Source of the DNA: Deltaproteobacteria bacterium
GTDB taxonomy: Bacteria > Desulfobacterota > Desulfobulbia > Desulfobulbales > SURF-16
Assembly: GCA_016219175.1 (NCBI GenBank)
Contig: JACRCD010000067.1
Location: 1-61,954, forward strand
Length of the DNA stretch: 61,954 nucleotides
Reading direction: 5' to 3'
Below the pieces are notes generated by a model, which made no database searches, was not told the DNA's origin, and saw nothing but the letters and a program-made list of their open reading frames with translations. The position numbers were made by a program, and so were the translations under genes. Positions 27,691 to 36,344 of this stretch are shown here, piece after piece (the stretch's first letter is position 1; every line of letters begins with the position of its first letter).

Positions 27691-29907
27691 ATGAGCTGGT
27701 TCTATAACATGACATTAAAGGGAAAGTTGCTGGCGGGCTTTATTACTGTGGCAGTCGTGGCCGCCATCATCGGCGGGGTCGGCGTCTACAACATCCGTAA
27801 AATCGATGCGGCCGGCACAAAACTGTACGAGAAGGCGACCGTCCCCTTGGGAGAGATGGCCGAGATTTCCATTGCCTTTCAGCGCGTCCGGGTGAATGCC
27901 CGCGATATTATTGCCGCCAGCACGCAGGAGGAACGAGAGAAGTTCGCCGGCCGCATCAAGGAGCTGCGGGAAGTCATCAGCAAGGAATCAGACCTTTTTG
28001 AAAAGACCATTCTGACGGACGAAGGCCGCAAATTATTCGAGGATTTCCTCCAGACTCGCAAGGCCTATGGCCCCTTGCTTGACAAGGTAGTCGTTTTGGC
28101 CTTGGCTGATAAGGACGCGGAAGCCACGGCCTTGCTTCAGGGCGAGGCGGGCAAGGCATCCAGGGACGAGCAGAACGCGATTGAAAAAATGATGGAGGCC
28201 AAAATTGAGCAGGCGAAGCTGATTTCCGATCAGAATTCCGTTGACGCCAAAAGGGCGAGCAGCATGATGACCGGCTTGCTCATCATGGGTGTTCTGCTCG
28301 CCATCGGCCTGGGGCTGTTCATCGCCCGCATCGTTTTAAAACAGCTTGGCGCAGACCCGAAAGAGGTGGGTGAAATCGCCAATCTGGTGGGCGCCGGCAA
28401 CCTCAGTCGTGAGATAGCCCTTGCCTCGGGTGACACCGCCAGCGTCATGGCCTCCATGAAAAAGATGGTCGATGCCATCCGCGCCCTGGCCAAGGATGCC
28501 GCCATGCTTACCGAGACCGCGGTGGCCGGCAAGCTGGCCAGCCGGGCCGATGCCGCCAAGCACCAGGGCGATTTTCAGAAGATCGTCACCGGCGTCAATG
28601 AAACATTAGATGCGGTTATCGGCCCGCTGAGCATGGCAGCCGGCTATGTGCACCGGATTTCCAAGGGGGATATCCCGCCGCTCATTACCGACAACTACAA
28701 TGGCGACTTCAATGACATCAAAAACAACCTGAACATCCTGATTGAAGCCACCAACAGCATTACGGCCAACGCCAGACTGGTTGCCCAGGGCAATTTGATG
28801 GTGAAGCTTAAAAAACGAAGTGAAAACGACGAGTTGATGGAGTCATTGTCCGACATGATAGCTAACCTGAAGGAAATCACCGCCAACGCCCGGTTGATTG
28901 CCCAGGGGAACCTGACAGTGGAACTCAAAAAACGAAGTGAAAACGACGAGCTTATGGAGTCTTTGTCGGGCATGGTGGCTAAGCTCAAGGAAGTCGTTAT
29001 GGAGGTGCAGAGCGCGGCCGACAACGTCGCCGGCGGCGGTCAGGAAATGTCGGCCACGGCCCAGCAGATGTCGCAAGGGGCGACGGAGCAGGCGGCCAGC
29101 GCCGAAGAGATTTCCTCCAGCATGGAGCAGATGGCCTCTAACATCCGCCAGAATACCGACAACGCCATGCAGACCGAAAAAATTGCGGTCAAGAGCGCCA
29201 CGGACGCCAAGGAAGGGGGTAAGGCCGTCACCGAAACCGTGGCCGCCATGAAGCAGATCGCCACCAAGATCTCCATCATCGAGGAAATCGCCCGCCAGAC
29301 CAACCTGCTGGCCTTAAACGCCGCCATTGAAGCGGCCAGGGCCGGCGAACACGGCAAGGGCTTTGCCGTGGTGGCCTCGGAGGTCAGGAAACTCGCCGAA
29401 CGGAGCCAGTCCGCCGCGGGCGAGATCAGCAAGCTCTCCACCAGCAGCGTGGCCATCGCGGAAACAGCGGGCGACATGTTAAACAAGATGCTGCCCGACA
29501 TCCAGAAGACCGCCGAACTGGTGCAGGAGATCAGCGCCTCAAGCAAGGAGCAGGATGCCGGGGCCGAGCAGATCAACAAGGCCATCCAGCAGCTGGACCA
29601 GATCATCCAGCAGAACGCCGGGGCGGCCGAGGAAATGGCCTCCACCACGGAGGAGCTCTCCAGCCAGGCCGAACAGCTGAAATCCACCATCGCCTTCTTC
29701 TCTCTGGAGGCGGAAAGCCGCCGGCAGATGTCAGCCGCGCCAAGGCGCGGGGCAGCCAGACAGCTTGCCCTGGGCCACCATCCCGCCGCGGCAGCCACAA
29801 ACATGCCGAAAGCAGCCATGGGGAATAAGAAAGGGGCTGTTGTCCATCTTGACATGGGGGGACTCGGGGCCGCTGACCGCCTCGACGACGAGTTTGAAAA
29901 ATACTGA
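27691..29907 (+). CDS. Chemoreceptor with four-helix-bundle sensor and serial HAMP-like repeats
   Basis: 738 residues. Seen: helix 1 (about 12-32), a four-helix-bundle-type periplasmic region (about 33-190), helix 2 (about 192-212), HAMP, a further HAMP-like unit, then two near-identical 39-residue units ([13 protein letters not shown]) joined to the signalling domain with tip [20 protein letters not shown]. The C-terminus carries an Ala-rich linker and ends in [10 protein letters not shown]. Known: the tip binds CheA/CheW; the short terminal peptide might tether adaptation enzymes, which is inference. AAGGAG precedes the ATG. It follows the CZB receptor by 163 bases and precedes cheW, so the three probably act together. 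Confidence 0.94.
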   Translation: MSWFYNMTLKGKLLAGFITVAVVAAIIGGVGVYNIRKIDAAGTKLYEKATVPLGEMAEISIAFQRVRVNARDIIAASTQEEREKFAGRIKELREVISKESDLFEKTILTDEGRKLFEDFLQTRKAYGPLLDKVVVLALADKDAEATALLQGEAGKASRDEQNAIEKMMEAKIEQAKLISDQNSVDAKRASSMMTGLLIMGVLLAIGLGLFIARIVLKQLGADPKEVGEIANLVGAGNLSREIALASGDTASVMASMKKMVDAIRALAKDAAMLTETAVAGKLASRADAAKHQGDFQKIVTGVNETLDAVIGPLSMAAGYVHRISKGDIPPLITDNYNGDFNDIKNNLNILIEATNSITANARLVAQGNLMVKLKKRSENDELMESLSDMIANLKEITANARLIAQGNLTVELKKRSENDELMESLSGMVAKLKEVVMEVQSAADNVAGGGQEMSATAQQMSQGATEQAASAEEISSSMEQMASNIRQNTDNAMQTEKIAVKSATDAKEGGKAVTETVAAMKQIATKISIIEEIARQTNLLALNAAIEAARAGEHGKGFAVVASEVRKLAERSQSAAGEISKLSTSSVAIAETAGDMLNKMLPDIQKTAELVQEISASSKEQDAGAEQINKAIQQLDQIIQQNAGAAEEMASTTEELSSQAEQLKSTIAFFSLEAESRRQMSAAPRRGAARQLALGHHPAAAATNMPKAAMGNKKGAVVHLDMGGLGAADRLDDEFEKY
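28765..28998 (+). repeat. Tandem 117-bp in-gene duplication
   Basis: Two adjacent 117-base units (28765-28881 and 28882-28998) encode 39 residues each beginning ANARL(V/I)AQGNL. They include an identical run around AAACGAAGTGAAAACGACGA. The high nucleotide identity points to a recent duplication of a HAMP-linker module, or to gene conversion keeping the copies alike. Confidence 0.85.
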
Positions 29908-29947
29908 TCCCGCGCAAAGCAGCTGGCTGCCGGGCGGGGTCAACGCA

Positions 29948-30089
29948 GCATGAAAGCAGGACTTTCTATACTGTAAAGGCAATAGGCAAAAGGCAAAAGG
30001 CAAGAGAAAAGCATCTTCGCTTTTGCCTGCTGCCCATTGCCCATGTTTTGCCTGCTGCTTCATCCCCGAGGCATGAAAGCAGGACTTTC
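29948..30089. repeat. 19-bp direct repeats flanking a hairpin-rich insert
   Basis: GCATGAAAGCAGGACTTTC occurs at 29948-29966 and again at 30071-30089. The 104 bases between are low-complexity (repeated GGCAAAA and TTTTGCC, able to fold back as AGGCAAAAG / CTTTTGCCT). The second copy leads directly into the cheW ribosome-binding site. It looks like an insertion that duplicated its target, or slippage between the repeats. Confidence 0.65.
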
Positions 30090-30112
30090 ATATAATTATT
30101 AGGAGGTTTACC

Positions 30113-30607
30113 ATGAGTGTGGCGGCAATTACGGAAACCGTGCAATATCTGACCTTTAAGTTGGCCGAGGAGGTTTTTTCCCTTGATGTGGCCAAGGTCA
30201 GGGAAATCCTGGAATTCAGCTCCATCACCAAAGTGCCGCAAACGCCTGGTTTCATGCGGGGCGTCATCAACCTGCGCGGCGGGGTGGTGCCGGTCATCGA
30301 CCTGCGGCTCAATTTCGGCATGACCAGTACGGAGCAGACGGTTGACACCTGCATCATCGTGGTCGAGGTGAATCTTGATGGCGAGGTCATCGTGCTGGGC
30401 GTACTGGCCGATTCCGTGCAGGAGGTGGTGGAGATGGAGCCGGCTAACATCGAACCGGCGCCTCATATCGGCGTCAAGCTCAATACCGATTTCATTAAAG
30501 GGATGGGCAAAATCAACAAGGATTTCGTCATGATCCTTGATATTGACAAGGTGTTCTCGTCAAATGATCTGCTGGCTGTTCAGGGCGGCGCAACAAACAG
30601 TCTGTAG
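30113..30607 (+). CDS. cheW: CheW-type chemotaxis coupling protein
   Basis: 164 residues, the normal CheW size. Seen: YLTFKLAEEVFSLDVAKVREI, the conserved TKVPQTPGFMRGVINLRG, VPVIDLRLNFG and VLGVLADSVQEV, with the closing MILDIDKVF. Known: CheW links receptors to the CheA kinase. AGGAGG stands 7 bases before the ATG. It follows two receptors on the same strand, but no cheA, cheY, cheR or cheB is present in the window, so it must join a core encoded elsewhere or serve an alternative array. Confidence 0.96.
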   Translation: MSVAAITETVQYLTFKLAEEVFSLDVAKVREILEFSSITKVPQTPGFMRGVINLRGGVVPVIDLRLNFGMTSTEQTVDTCIIVVEVNLDGEVIVLGVLADSVQEVVEMEPANIEPAPHIGVKLNTDFIKGMGKINKDFVMILDIDKVFSSNDLLAVQGGATNSL

Positions 30608-30752
30608 GAAATCAATATTACAGGAATTGTCGGCAATCTTGTTGATGAAACAGCGGTTGCTTCCGCTTTCGGATTATCATTTACCCGTTGCTTACGGGAA
30701 CATGAGTTTAGCAGCCAAAACGAGATGAAGACGATGGGGAGGTGGATGAAGG
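30608..30752 (+). pseudogene. Chemoreceptor 3'-end remnant with internal deletion
   Basis: Immediately after cheW the DNA reads ITGIVGNLVDETAVAS, matching [16 protein letters not shown] of the CZB receptor (near 27208-27255), then jumps to the equivalent of 27471-27550: GTTGCTTACGGGAACATG and GCAGCCAAAACGAGAT are shared. About 215 bases of the receptor are missing between the two parts, and the join changes frame. Inference: a decayed duplicate of the CZB-type receptor left behind cheW, retaining only its last part. Confidence 0.75.
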
Positions 30753-30805
30753 GGATGGAGCAGGTGGATCTGCCCGGACCATTCATCCGCCTTCCGCAAC
30801 CATCA

Positions 30806-31282
30806 CTACTCATCCTCCTTCCCTTCACCAGCCGCCCCGGGTTCCTTTTTTACCAGCATGATCGAACAGGGCATCTTTCTGACCAGTTCCTCGTTGCCGC
30901 GCCCGAAAAGAAAGTGTTCCACATGGCCCTCTTCGTGGGCAAGCATGACCAGCAGATCAATTTTTTCCGCCTCGATGGTTTTCAGGATTTCCTCGGTGGG
31001 CTCTCCTTCCCGGACCAGTTCCTTTATGGACATGCCCTGGGTTCTCTCCGCCTCGACAAGGGCGGACAACTTGCGTCTGGCAGCGAGAATACTTTTTTCA
31101 TACTCCAGGGCCAGGGCCCGGGTCCCCAGCCCCCAGCCCTTCAGGCCGAAAGGGTTATGGATGGAATGAATAACATACAGGTCGGCCCCATATTTGCGGG
31201 CAAGTGAAACCCCGGATTGAATGGCTTTTCCGCATGACTGGATCATTCTGACCACGACAAGAATACGTTGATATTCGCCCAT
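30806..31282 (-). CDS. Universal stress protein (UspA family)
   Basis: 158 residues, one Usp domain. Seen: YQRILVVVRMIQSCGKAIQSG at the N-terminus and a C-terminal LVMLAHEEGHVEHFLFGRGNE...PCSIMLVKK, corresponding to the family's nucleotide-binding loop region, here a non-standard GHVEHFLFGRGN rather than GxxGxxxxxxGS. Known: Usp proteins are cytoplasmic stress factors, some binding ATP. The changed loop makes nucleotide binding uncertain. It is a single gene on the minus strand, divergent from the Cache protein. Confidence 0.88.
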   Translation of the reverse strand: MGEYQRILVVVRMIQSCGKAIQSGVSLARKYGADLYVIHSIHNPFGLKGWGLGTRALALEYEKSILAARRKLSALVEAERTQGMSIKELVREGEPTEEILKTIEAEKIDLLVMLAHEEGHVEHFLFGRGNEELVRKMPCSIMLVKKEPGAAGEGKEDE

Positions 31283-31420
31283 GATAAAACTCCTGATTTA
31301 TCCCCGCGGGTGATGAAAAAATGGTAATATAAGGTAGTGCCGCAAGCGCGATGCTGTATAAATCTTAAAAAAAAAGAGGCGCCATGGCAACCCCGGAATG
31401 GCCTGCCGAGTCTAATCACT

Positions 31421-32401
31421 ATGAATTCAGCTGCTAAATTAGAAAATTTCAAAATAATTACCCCATCGCTGCTTGCCATGCTGCTCTTTTGCGTCGCCAT
31501 ATTCGGCGTGGCTTTGCCGGCTTCCCGGGAAAATCTGCTGAATCAAAAACGGTTGATGCTTGTCGAGCTGGTTCACACAGTGTGCAGTACCATGGCGCAT
31601 TATGACGCCCAAGTCAGGGCGGGGAAAATATCTCTTGCCGAGGCCAAGGAATTGGCAAAGGAACAAGTCAGGGAGCTGCATTACGGGCCGGACAACAAAA
31701 ATTACTACTGGATTAATGACATGCAGCCCAGGATGGTCATGCATCCGTATCGGCCTGAACTGGAAAATCAGGATTTGTCCGCATTTTCCGATGCGTCCGG
31801 CAAGCATCTCTTCACGGAAATTGTACAGGTTGCCCTAAAGGAAGGCTCCGGATTTGTCCCCTATATGTGGCAACTAAATGATGAGCCGCTCCATATTGAT
31901 GCCAAGCTTTCCTACGTAAAGCTCTTTCAGCCTTGGGGATGGGTAATCGGCACCGGTATTTATCTGGATGACGTTTATGCCGAAATCGCGGAAATTTCTA
32001 AAAAACTGCTGTATATCTCCCTGGCAATACTGTTGTTTATTGGCTGCATATCGTTTTTTATCATCCAGCAGCGCCTTAAGGATGTCAGACGGCGGCGGCT
32101 GGCGGAAACCGAGGTGGAGAACTATCGACAGAATCTGGAAAACCTTGTCAGAGAGAGGACAGAAGAACTGCGAATGGCCCAATCAAAGATAAAAATATTG
32201 AAAGGCTTTCTGCCTATTTGCGCAAAGTGTAAAAAAATAAGAGATGATAAGGGTTATTGGAATCAAATTGAGTCTTACATCAGAGCCCACTCGGAGGCTG
32301 ATTTCAGCCATGGAATCTGCCCGGTTTGCGCAAAGGAGCTTTATCCCGGCATGGACATCTCAAGATTTTTTTCGGCGGAATCGACCGGAAAACAGCCATA
32401 A
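31421..32401 (+). CDS. Membrane Cache-domain protein with CxxC/HSxxxFSHG C-terminal motif
   Basis: About 326 residues. Seen: helix 1 (about 11-33), an sCache_2-type periplasmic domain (DNKNYYWINDMQPRMVMHPYR, SYVKLFQPWGWVIGTGIYLDD), helix 2 (about 197-220), a coiled coil, and a 45-residue end with CAKCKKIRDDKGYWNQIE, HSEADFSHGICPVCAKEL. Known: that ending occurs at the C-terminus of many PAS and response-regulator proteins in sulfate reducers and relatives; its role is unsettled, but its cysteines resemble a metal site. There is no kinase, cyclase or methyl-accepting output domain. Start: ATG at 31421 has a weak ribosome-binding site; the frame is open from 31337. Confidence 0.82.
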   Translation: MNSAAKLENFKIITPSLLAMLLFCVAIFGVALPASRENLLNQKRLMLVELVHTVCSTMAHYDAQVRAGKISLAEAKELAKEQVRELHYGPDNKNYYWINDMQPRMVMHPYRPELENQDLSAFSDASGKHLFTEIVQVALKEGSGFVPYMWQLNDEPLHIDAKLSYVKLFQPWGWVIGTGIYLDDVYAEIAEISKKLLYISLAILLFIGCISFFIIQQRLKDVRRRRLAETEVENYRQNLENLVRERTEELRMAQSKIKILKGFLPICAKCKKIRDDKGYWNQIESYIRAHSEADFSHGICPVCAKELYPGMDISRFFSAESTGKQP

Positions 32402-32557
32402 AATGAAAGGGCGGTGTTTGTGATATACCCTTGCCCTTATGGGAAAAGCTTTGTAGAGTCCCTGCTTGCCTCTGTGAGCGGCTATTAATGTTCTTGATCT
32501 CATGCTCAAGGATCCTTTTATTTCCCTCAAGTGCGTAATAAAAGAAACATTCAATTC

Positions 32558-34012
32558 ATGTCAGATTCCAGTCTGCAGACTCAGGGAAAGCTTGCAGAGG
32601 TATTTTCCCGGATAAATATGAGCGAGCTCCCTGCCATGTCCGTTCACGTCCAGGAATTGCTTGCCCTTACCGGCAACAAGATGAGCGCCAATTATGATGA
32701 TCTGGCCAGAATCATTCTTAAGGATTTTTCCCTCACCCACAAGGTTCTGCAGTTTGCCAATTCAGCTTACTATGCCCTGGGACAGAAGGTATCAACCGTT
32801 TCCATGGCGGTGGCGGTGTTGGGCTTTGACACTGTCCGGGATCTCGCCATCGGTATCGCCCTGCTTGATGATTTTGTTCAGGCAGGAGTGAACACCGAGG
32901 AGATCACCGAGCTTCTTGGCCGGTCTTTTCTGGCGGCCCTGCTTGCCCGCAGCGTCGCCGAGGCCCGGTATCTGAAGGTTTTGCCGGAAGAGGCGTTTAT
33001 CTGCGGGCTCATGCGCAATCTTGGCAAAATTATCGCCTGTATTTATCTGCCGGTTGTTTATGCCTCGGTTAAGGATCAGGTCGAAAAGGGGAGACCTGAG
33101 GATGAGTCAGCCATGTCGGTGCTCGATGGACTTACTTACGCGGGAGTCGGCAGGGAAGTCGCAATTTTCTGGAATATGACGGAAAGTGTGATAAAATGTA
33201 TGCAGACGGATCCGGAACTCACTGGCGAAGACTATGATGTTGAAAAATATCTGCATTTTATTGTCGATTTCAGTAACCGGTATGTCGAATCTCTGTGGTT
33301 ATGGCATGATGTAGAGCCGCTCATGGAAAAATACGGTTATGCCCTTTCTCTTGAAGAGGATGAGGCGGTGGAACTGCTCACCGTTGCGACACAGGCATCA
33401 GAGGCAATTTTTGCTTCGCTTTGTCCGGCCATAGTGAAATTGGATTTCCGCGGGCGGCTGGAAGAGATCAGGACGCGCAGGGTGGCGGAACCGTCTGCTG
33501 AAGGCAAAAGTATTAAAGATTTTTGGGATGAAATCACGGCCATGGCCAAGGGTCCTTTCCGGCTGCATGATTTTTTCCCTCTTTTGCTTGATGCCCTATA
33601 CCGGGGCATCGGGTTTGATCGGGTTGTTTTTGCCATGCTGCATACCCAGGGCAACAGGAAAGTGCTATTAGGGCAACTGGGGCGAGGCGATATTTCCCCT
33701 GACCAGGTCCGGAAATTTCAGGTGGTGCTGTCGCAGCCCGGGCAGGGTCTGCTGCACCAGTCATTGCTGACATGCCGGGACATTGCCCTTACTTCTGATA
33801 AAGTAGAGGCCTTGCCTGCCGCCTTGCATTTTTTGGTCAGGGGGCGCACGGTATATCTTTTCCCCGTTTGTTTAAAAGAAAAGGGGATTGCTCTTCTTTA
33901 TCTCGACAGGATTGATGAAAAACCAAAGCTGGATAAAGATCAGATACAATACATAAGAAAGTTTCGTGATTTTGTGCAAAAGACAATTGAAATGAAACGG
34001 AAAAAAGACTAG
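32558..34012 (+). CDS. HDOD-domain signalling protein with C-terminal GAF-like region
   Basis: About 484 residues. Seen: HDOD domain over about residues 15-220 (MSELPAMSVHVQELLAL, ILKDFSLTHKVLQFANSAYY, AVLGFDTVRDLAIG, EEAFICGLMRNLGKI) and a C-terminal part (about 325-480) with a GAF-like pattern (GFDRVVFAML, GRTVYLFPV, IALLYLDR). Known: HDOD domains resemble HD phosphohydrolases without catalytic residues and act as protein-interaction modules in c-di-GMP, chemotaxis and stress circuits. Position LMRNLGKI replaces the HD metal site, consistent with no hydrolase activity. It is a clear paralogue of the protein encoded at 59063-60586. The CutA-TPR gene follows 15 bases later. Confidence 0.9.
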   Translation: MSDSSLQTQGKLAEVFSRINMSELPAMSVHVQELLALTGNKMSANYDDLARIILKDFSLTHKVLQFANSAYYALGQKVSTVSMAVAVLGFDTVRDLAIGIALLDDFVQAGVNTEEITELLGRSFLAALLARSVAEARYLKVLPEEAFICGLMRNLGKIIACIYLPVVYASVKDQVEKGRPEDESAMSVLDGLTYAGVGREVAIFWNMTESVIKCMQTDPELTGEDYDVEKYLHFIVDFSNRYVESLWLWHDVEPLMEKYGYALSLEEDEAVELLTVATQASEAIFASLCPAIVKLDFRGRLEEIRTRRVAEPSAEGKSIKDFWDEITAMAKGPFRLHDFFPLLLDALYRGIGFDRVVFAMLHTQGNRKVLLGQLGRGDISPDQVRKFQVVLSQPGQGLLHQSLLTCRDIALTSDKVEALPAALHFLVRGRTVYLFPVCLKEKGIALLYLDRIDEKPKLDKDQIQYIRKFRDFVQKTIEMKRKKD

Positions 34013-34027
34013 GCCCAGGAGATGACG

Positions 34028-35347
34028 ATGTATATCGGATGGACAACGGTTGCTTCCCGTGAAGATGCTGAAAAAATAGCCAGAGAGGCTGTACAGGAAC
34101 GGCTGGTTGCCTGCGCCCAGATAGATGGGCCGATCCGTTCTTTTTATCTGTGGCAGGACAAACTGACGAGCGATGAAGAATACCGCATAACATTTAAGTT
34201 CCTGGCTAAGAATGGCGGCAAGCTTGAGGTGTGGCTCAAGGAAAATCATCCCTACGAGTTGCCCCAGTGGGTAACCGTTCAGGCCGAGCATGTCCTGGCC
34301 GAGTACCTGCACTGGGCCAAGGGAAACATGCAGTCTGATCACAAAAAGGCGATAGAGCTCTCTCGTCAGGGCTCTGAATTTTTAAAAAAAAGGTGTTGGA
34401 AAGAGGCGGAAAATTCTTTTCTGGAGGCCTTGGAGATTGACAGTGAAAATTCCTACGTTCTGGTGGGGCTTGGCGACCTGCACCGGGAAACGGGCAAATT
34501 CCATAAGGCCATCGGCTTTTATGAGAAAACGCTTGAACTTGACCCGCTGAACATGTTTGCCCTGCGCGGTGTTGGCGACTCGTACCGCGGTCTGGGCCAG
34601 GCAGGCAAGGCGATTACCTTCTGGCAGCGTTATCTCGAACAGAACAGTGATGATATCCATGTCCTGACCAGGCTGGCCGATTCATACGTGAAAATGGGGA
34701 ATTTTTCCGAGTCGGAAACACTCTATCTGAAAGCCTTGTCCCTTGACGGCACGGACAAGTATGCCCTGCGCGGCATAGGCAACCTTTACTATAAGCTGGC
34801 GGATCACGATAAAGCCCTCGCCTATTTTGAAAAATTTATTGCCTTGGATGATACGTACATCGCTGTGCTTACCATGGCCGGCAATATATACCGGCGCCGC
34901 AAGCAGTATGAGCGGGCGGTGGTTTTTTATGAAAAGGCCTTGAAGCAGGAGCCCTGGAATATCTTTGCCCTTTATGGCATGGGGGACTCCCAGCGGGGGA
35001 TGAGAAATTATGAGGAGTCTGTCTCTTTCTGGCTGAAGATTCTTGAAAAAGAACCGCAAAACCAGAACCTTCATTCCCGGGTCGGGGATGCGCTGGTCAT
35101 TCTGGGCCGGCTGGACGAAGCCATTACCCATTATCAGCAGAGCATGAAGACAGGCTTTGATCAGTTTGCCGTTCTTGGCATGGCCAAGGCGTGCCGGCTC
35201 AAAAAAGCATTTGGCGAAGCGGAAAAACACTGCAGTCAGCTTTTAGAGAAAATTCCGGAAGACGAGCGGACCCTGTCAGAGCTGCTTGCCCTCTATGAAG
35301 ATATGGGGGAGAAACAAAAAGCGGAAGAGATCCGGCGCAGGTTATAA
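34028..35347 (+). CDS. CutA1-TPR fusion protein
   Basis: About 439 residues. Residues 1-98 match the CutA1 fold: SREDAEKIAREAVQERLVAC, IRSFYLWQDKLTSDEEY, LKENHPYELPQWVTV, AEYLHWAKG. From about 105 to the end there are about ten tetratricopeptide repeats (for instance ALEIDSENSYVLVGLGDLHR, LELDPLNMFALRGVGDSYRG). Known: CutA1 is normally a free-standing ~110-residue trimeric protein linked to divalent-metal tolerance, and TPRs are protein-interaction solenoids. A fusion of the two is uncommon in my knowledge. Start: ATG at 34028, with CAGGAG 6 bases upstream (a first ATG at 34022 overlaps that site). It follows the HDOD gene by 15 bases and is probably cotranscribed. It overlaps the convergent HEAT gene by 6 bases. 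Confidence 0.85.
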   Translation: MYIGWTTVASREDAEKIAREAVQERLVACAQIDGPIRSFYLWQDKLTSDEEYRITFKFLAKNGGKLEVWLKENHPYELPQWVTVQAEHVLAEYLHWAKGNMQSDHKKAIELSRQGSEFLKKRCWKEAENSFLEALEIDSENSYVLVGLGDLHRETGKFHKAIGFYEKTLELDPLNMFALRGVGDSYRGLGQAGKAITFWQRYLEQNSDDIHVLTRLADSYVKMGNFSESETLYLKALSLDGTDKYALRGIGNLYYKLADHDKALAYFEKFIALDDTYIAVLTMAGNIYRRRKQYERAVVFYEKALKQEPWNIFALYGMGDSQRGMRNYEESVSFWLKILEKEPQNQNLHSRVGDALVILGRLDEAITHYQQSMKTGFDQFAVLGMAKACRLKKAFGEAEKHCSQLLEKIPEDERTLSELLALYEDMGEKQKAEEIRRRL

Positions 35348-36010
35348 AAGCTGCAGTGCCTTGTCAATGGCCTTGCGAAAAACGGGATCAGTGTGATTAC
35401 GGTGGGAGAGTAAGAAATTCCTGCTTTTTTCGTCATGCATCCTGCCCAGATGTTCCACCGCCATGATCGTTGCCAGGTTGCATTCTCTTTCCGGGGAGTC
35501 AAGGTTTTCATCGCTGTTAATCAAGTCAATGAGAATGTCTCTCACCTCCTCATTCTCTATCCCTGTTAACGCTTCCATGGTCCGGGACAGAATTGTCGGG
35601 TCCGGATGGAAGAGATAGGGACACAGAGTGTCTATCAGGGCCGGATCCTTAAAGGCGCCCAAGGTCATGATTATCTCTCCGATTACCGCTGTATCATCGC
35701 TTTCACTCAAGAGCTCAAGGAGCTCGGGATTTACGGAAACCATACCTGATTTCCGGCAGCAGCGTATGCTCAGCAGCTGAACGCGGTAAGAGCTGTGGCG
35801 GATGCCTTCCTTGATCCTTTCTTCATCGCCTTTCATAAGGCTGAAAAGAGTGTGGTAGATCATTTCATGGGTGGCCTGTTCGCATTTTTTTGCCGCCAAA
35901 AGCTCAAAAAGTTCCGGGATGAGCTCTTTTCTCCCGGCTTCCTTGGTGTCCTCCAGGATAGCCATCTGCTCGATCATGTCTTTTTCGGTAAATTTTTCCA
36001 GGATACCCAT
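35342..36010 (-). CDS. HEAT-repeat protein
   Basis: About 222 residues made of five to six helical-pair repeats (ELIPELFELLAAKK, ELLELLSESDDTAVIGEIIMTLGAFKDPALIDTLCPYL, ATIMAVEHLGRMHDEKSRNFLL). Known: HEAT solenoids bind partner proteins; no enzyme motif is present. Start: ATG at 36010, preceded by GGAG at 7 bases; an ATG at 36022 is also in frame. It lies behind the cytochrome bd genes on the same strand, after a long hairpin, so cotranscription is possible but not certain. Confidence 0.8.
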   Translation of the reverse strand: MGILEKFTEKDMIEQMAILEDTKEAGRKELIPELFELLAAKKCEQATHEMIYHTLFSLMKGDEERIKEGIRHSSYRVQLLSIRCCRKSGMVSVNPELLELLSESDDTAVIGEIIMTLGAFKDPALIDTLCPYLFHPDPTILSRTMEALTGIENEEVRDILIDLINSDENLDSPERECNLATIMAVEHLGRMHDEKSRNFLLSHRNHTDPVFRKAIDKALQLL

Positions 36011-36056
36011 TTTTTTCTCCATCAGTGGACAGGGACAGGCCGTAAAGGCTCAAGAT

Positions 36057-36114
36057 CAGGCGAGGCGCAGAGAAAAGCGTAGGGCGCCCGCGAAATTTCT
36101 CTGCGCTTTGCCTG
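36057..36114. repeat. 19-bp-stem hairpin between cyd small gene and HEAT gene
   Basis: Arms 36057-36075 and 36096-36114 pair over 19 positions with two G-T wobbles (CAGGCGAGGCGCAGAGAAA / TTTCTCTGCGCTTTGCCTG), around a 20-base GC-rich loop. No T-run follows on the minus strand, so it may be an mRNA-stabilising or partial-termination structure, or a palindromic repeat. Confidence 0.6.
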
Positions 36115-36116
36115 TC

Positions 36117-36215
36117 TTATAAGCAGCCGCTCTTTTTCAAAATCAAAATTGCCCCCTGGTAGGAGACAATCAAGAGGGCGATCCAGCTCAGTATGAGTAT
36201 TGTTGTCATTTTCAT
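36117..36215 (-). CDS. 32-residue membrane peptide of the cytochrome bd operon (CydX-like position)
   Basis: Encodes MKMTTILILSWIALLIVSYQ followed by GAILILKKSGCL: one hydrophobic helix and a basic tail. AAGGAG lies 6 bases before the ATG. It sits 129 bases behind cydB on the same strand. Known: cytochrome bd oxidases carry a single-helix accessory subunit (CydX, CydS or CydH) often encoded next to cydB. Position and topology fit; sequence similarity to E. coli CydX is not evident to me, so it is named by context only. An independent small membrane protein is the alternative. Confidence 0.65.
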   Translation of the reverse strand: MKMTTILILSWIALLIVSYQGAILILKKSGCL

Positions 36216-36344
36216 TCTCCTTTACAATTTTTGTAACCACTCAGGGGTTAAGGCTGCAGGCTTTAGATTGAAGGCTTGTTAATATCTGTCATCGCCCCGC
36301 CTTGTTCATTCAGCCTTCAGTTTATCTGCCGGGCAGTTTGAGGT

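Noticed and set aside
30537-30728. 63-residue frame overlapping the cheW 3' end
   Set aside because: It only reads the receptor remnant (LPVAYGNMSLAAKTR) in its old frame; it has no start signals of its own.
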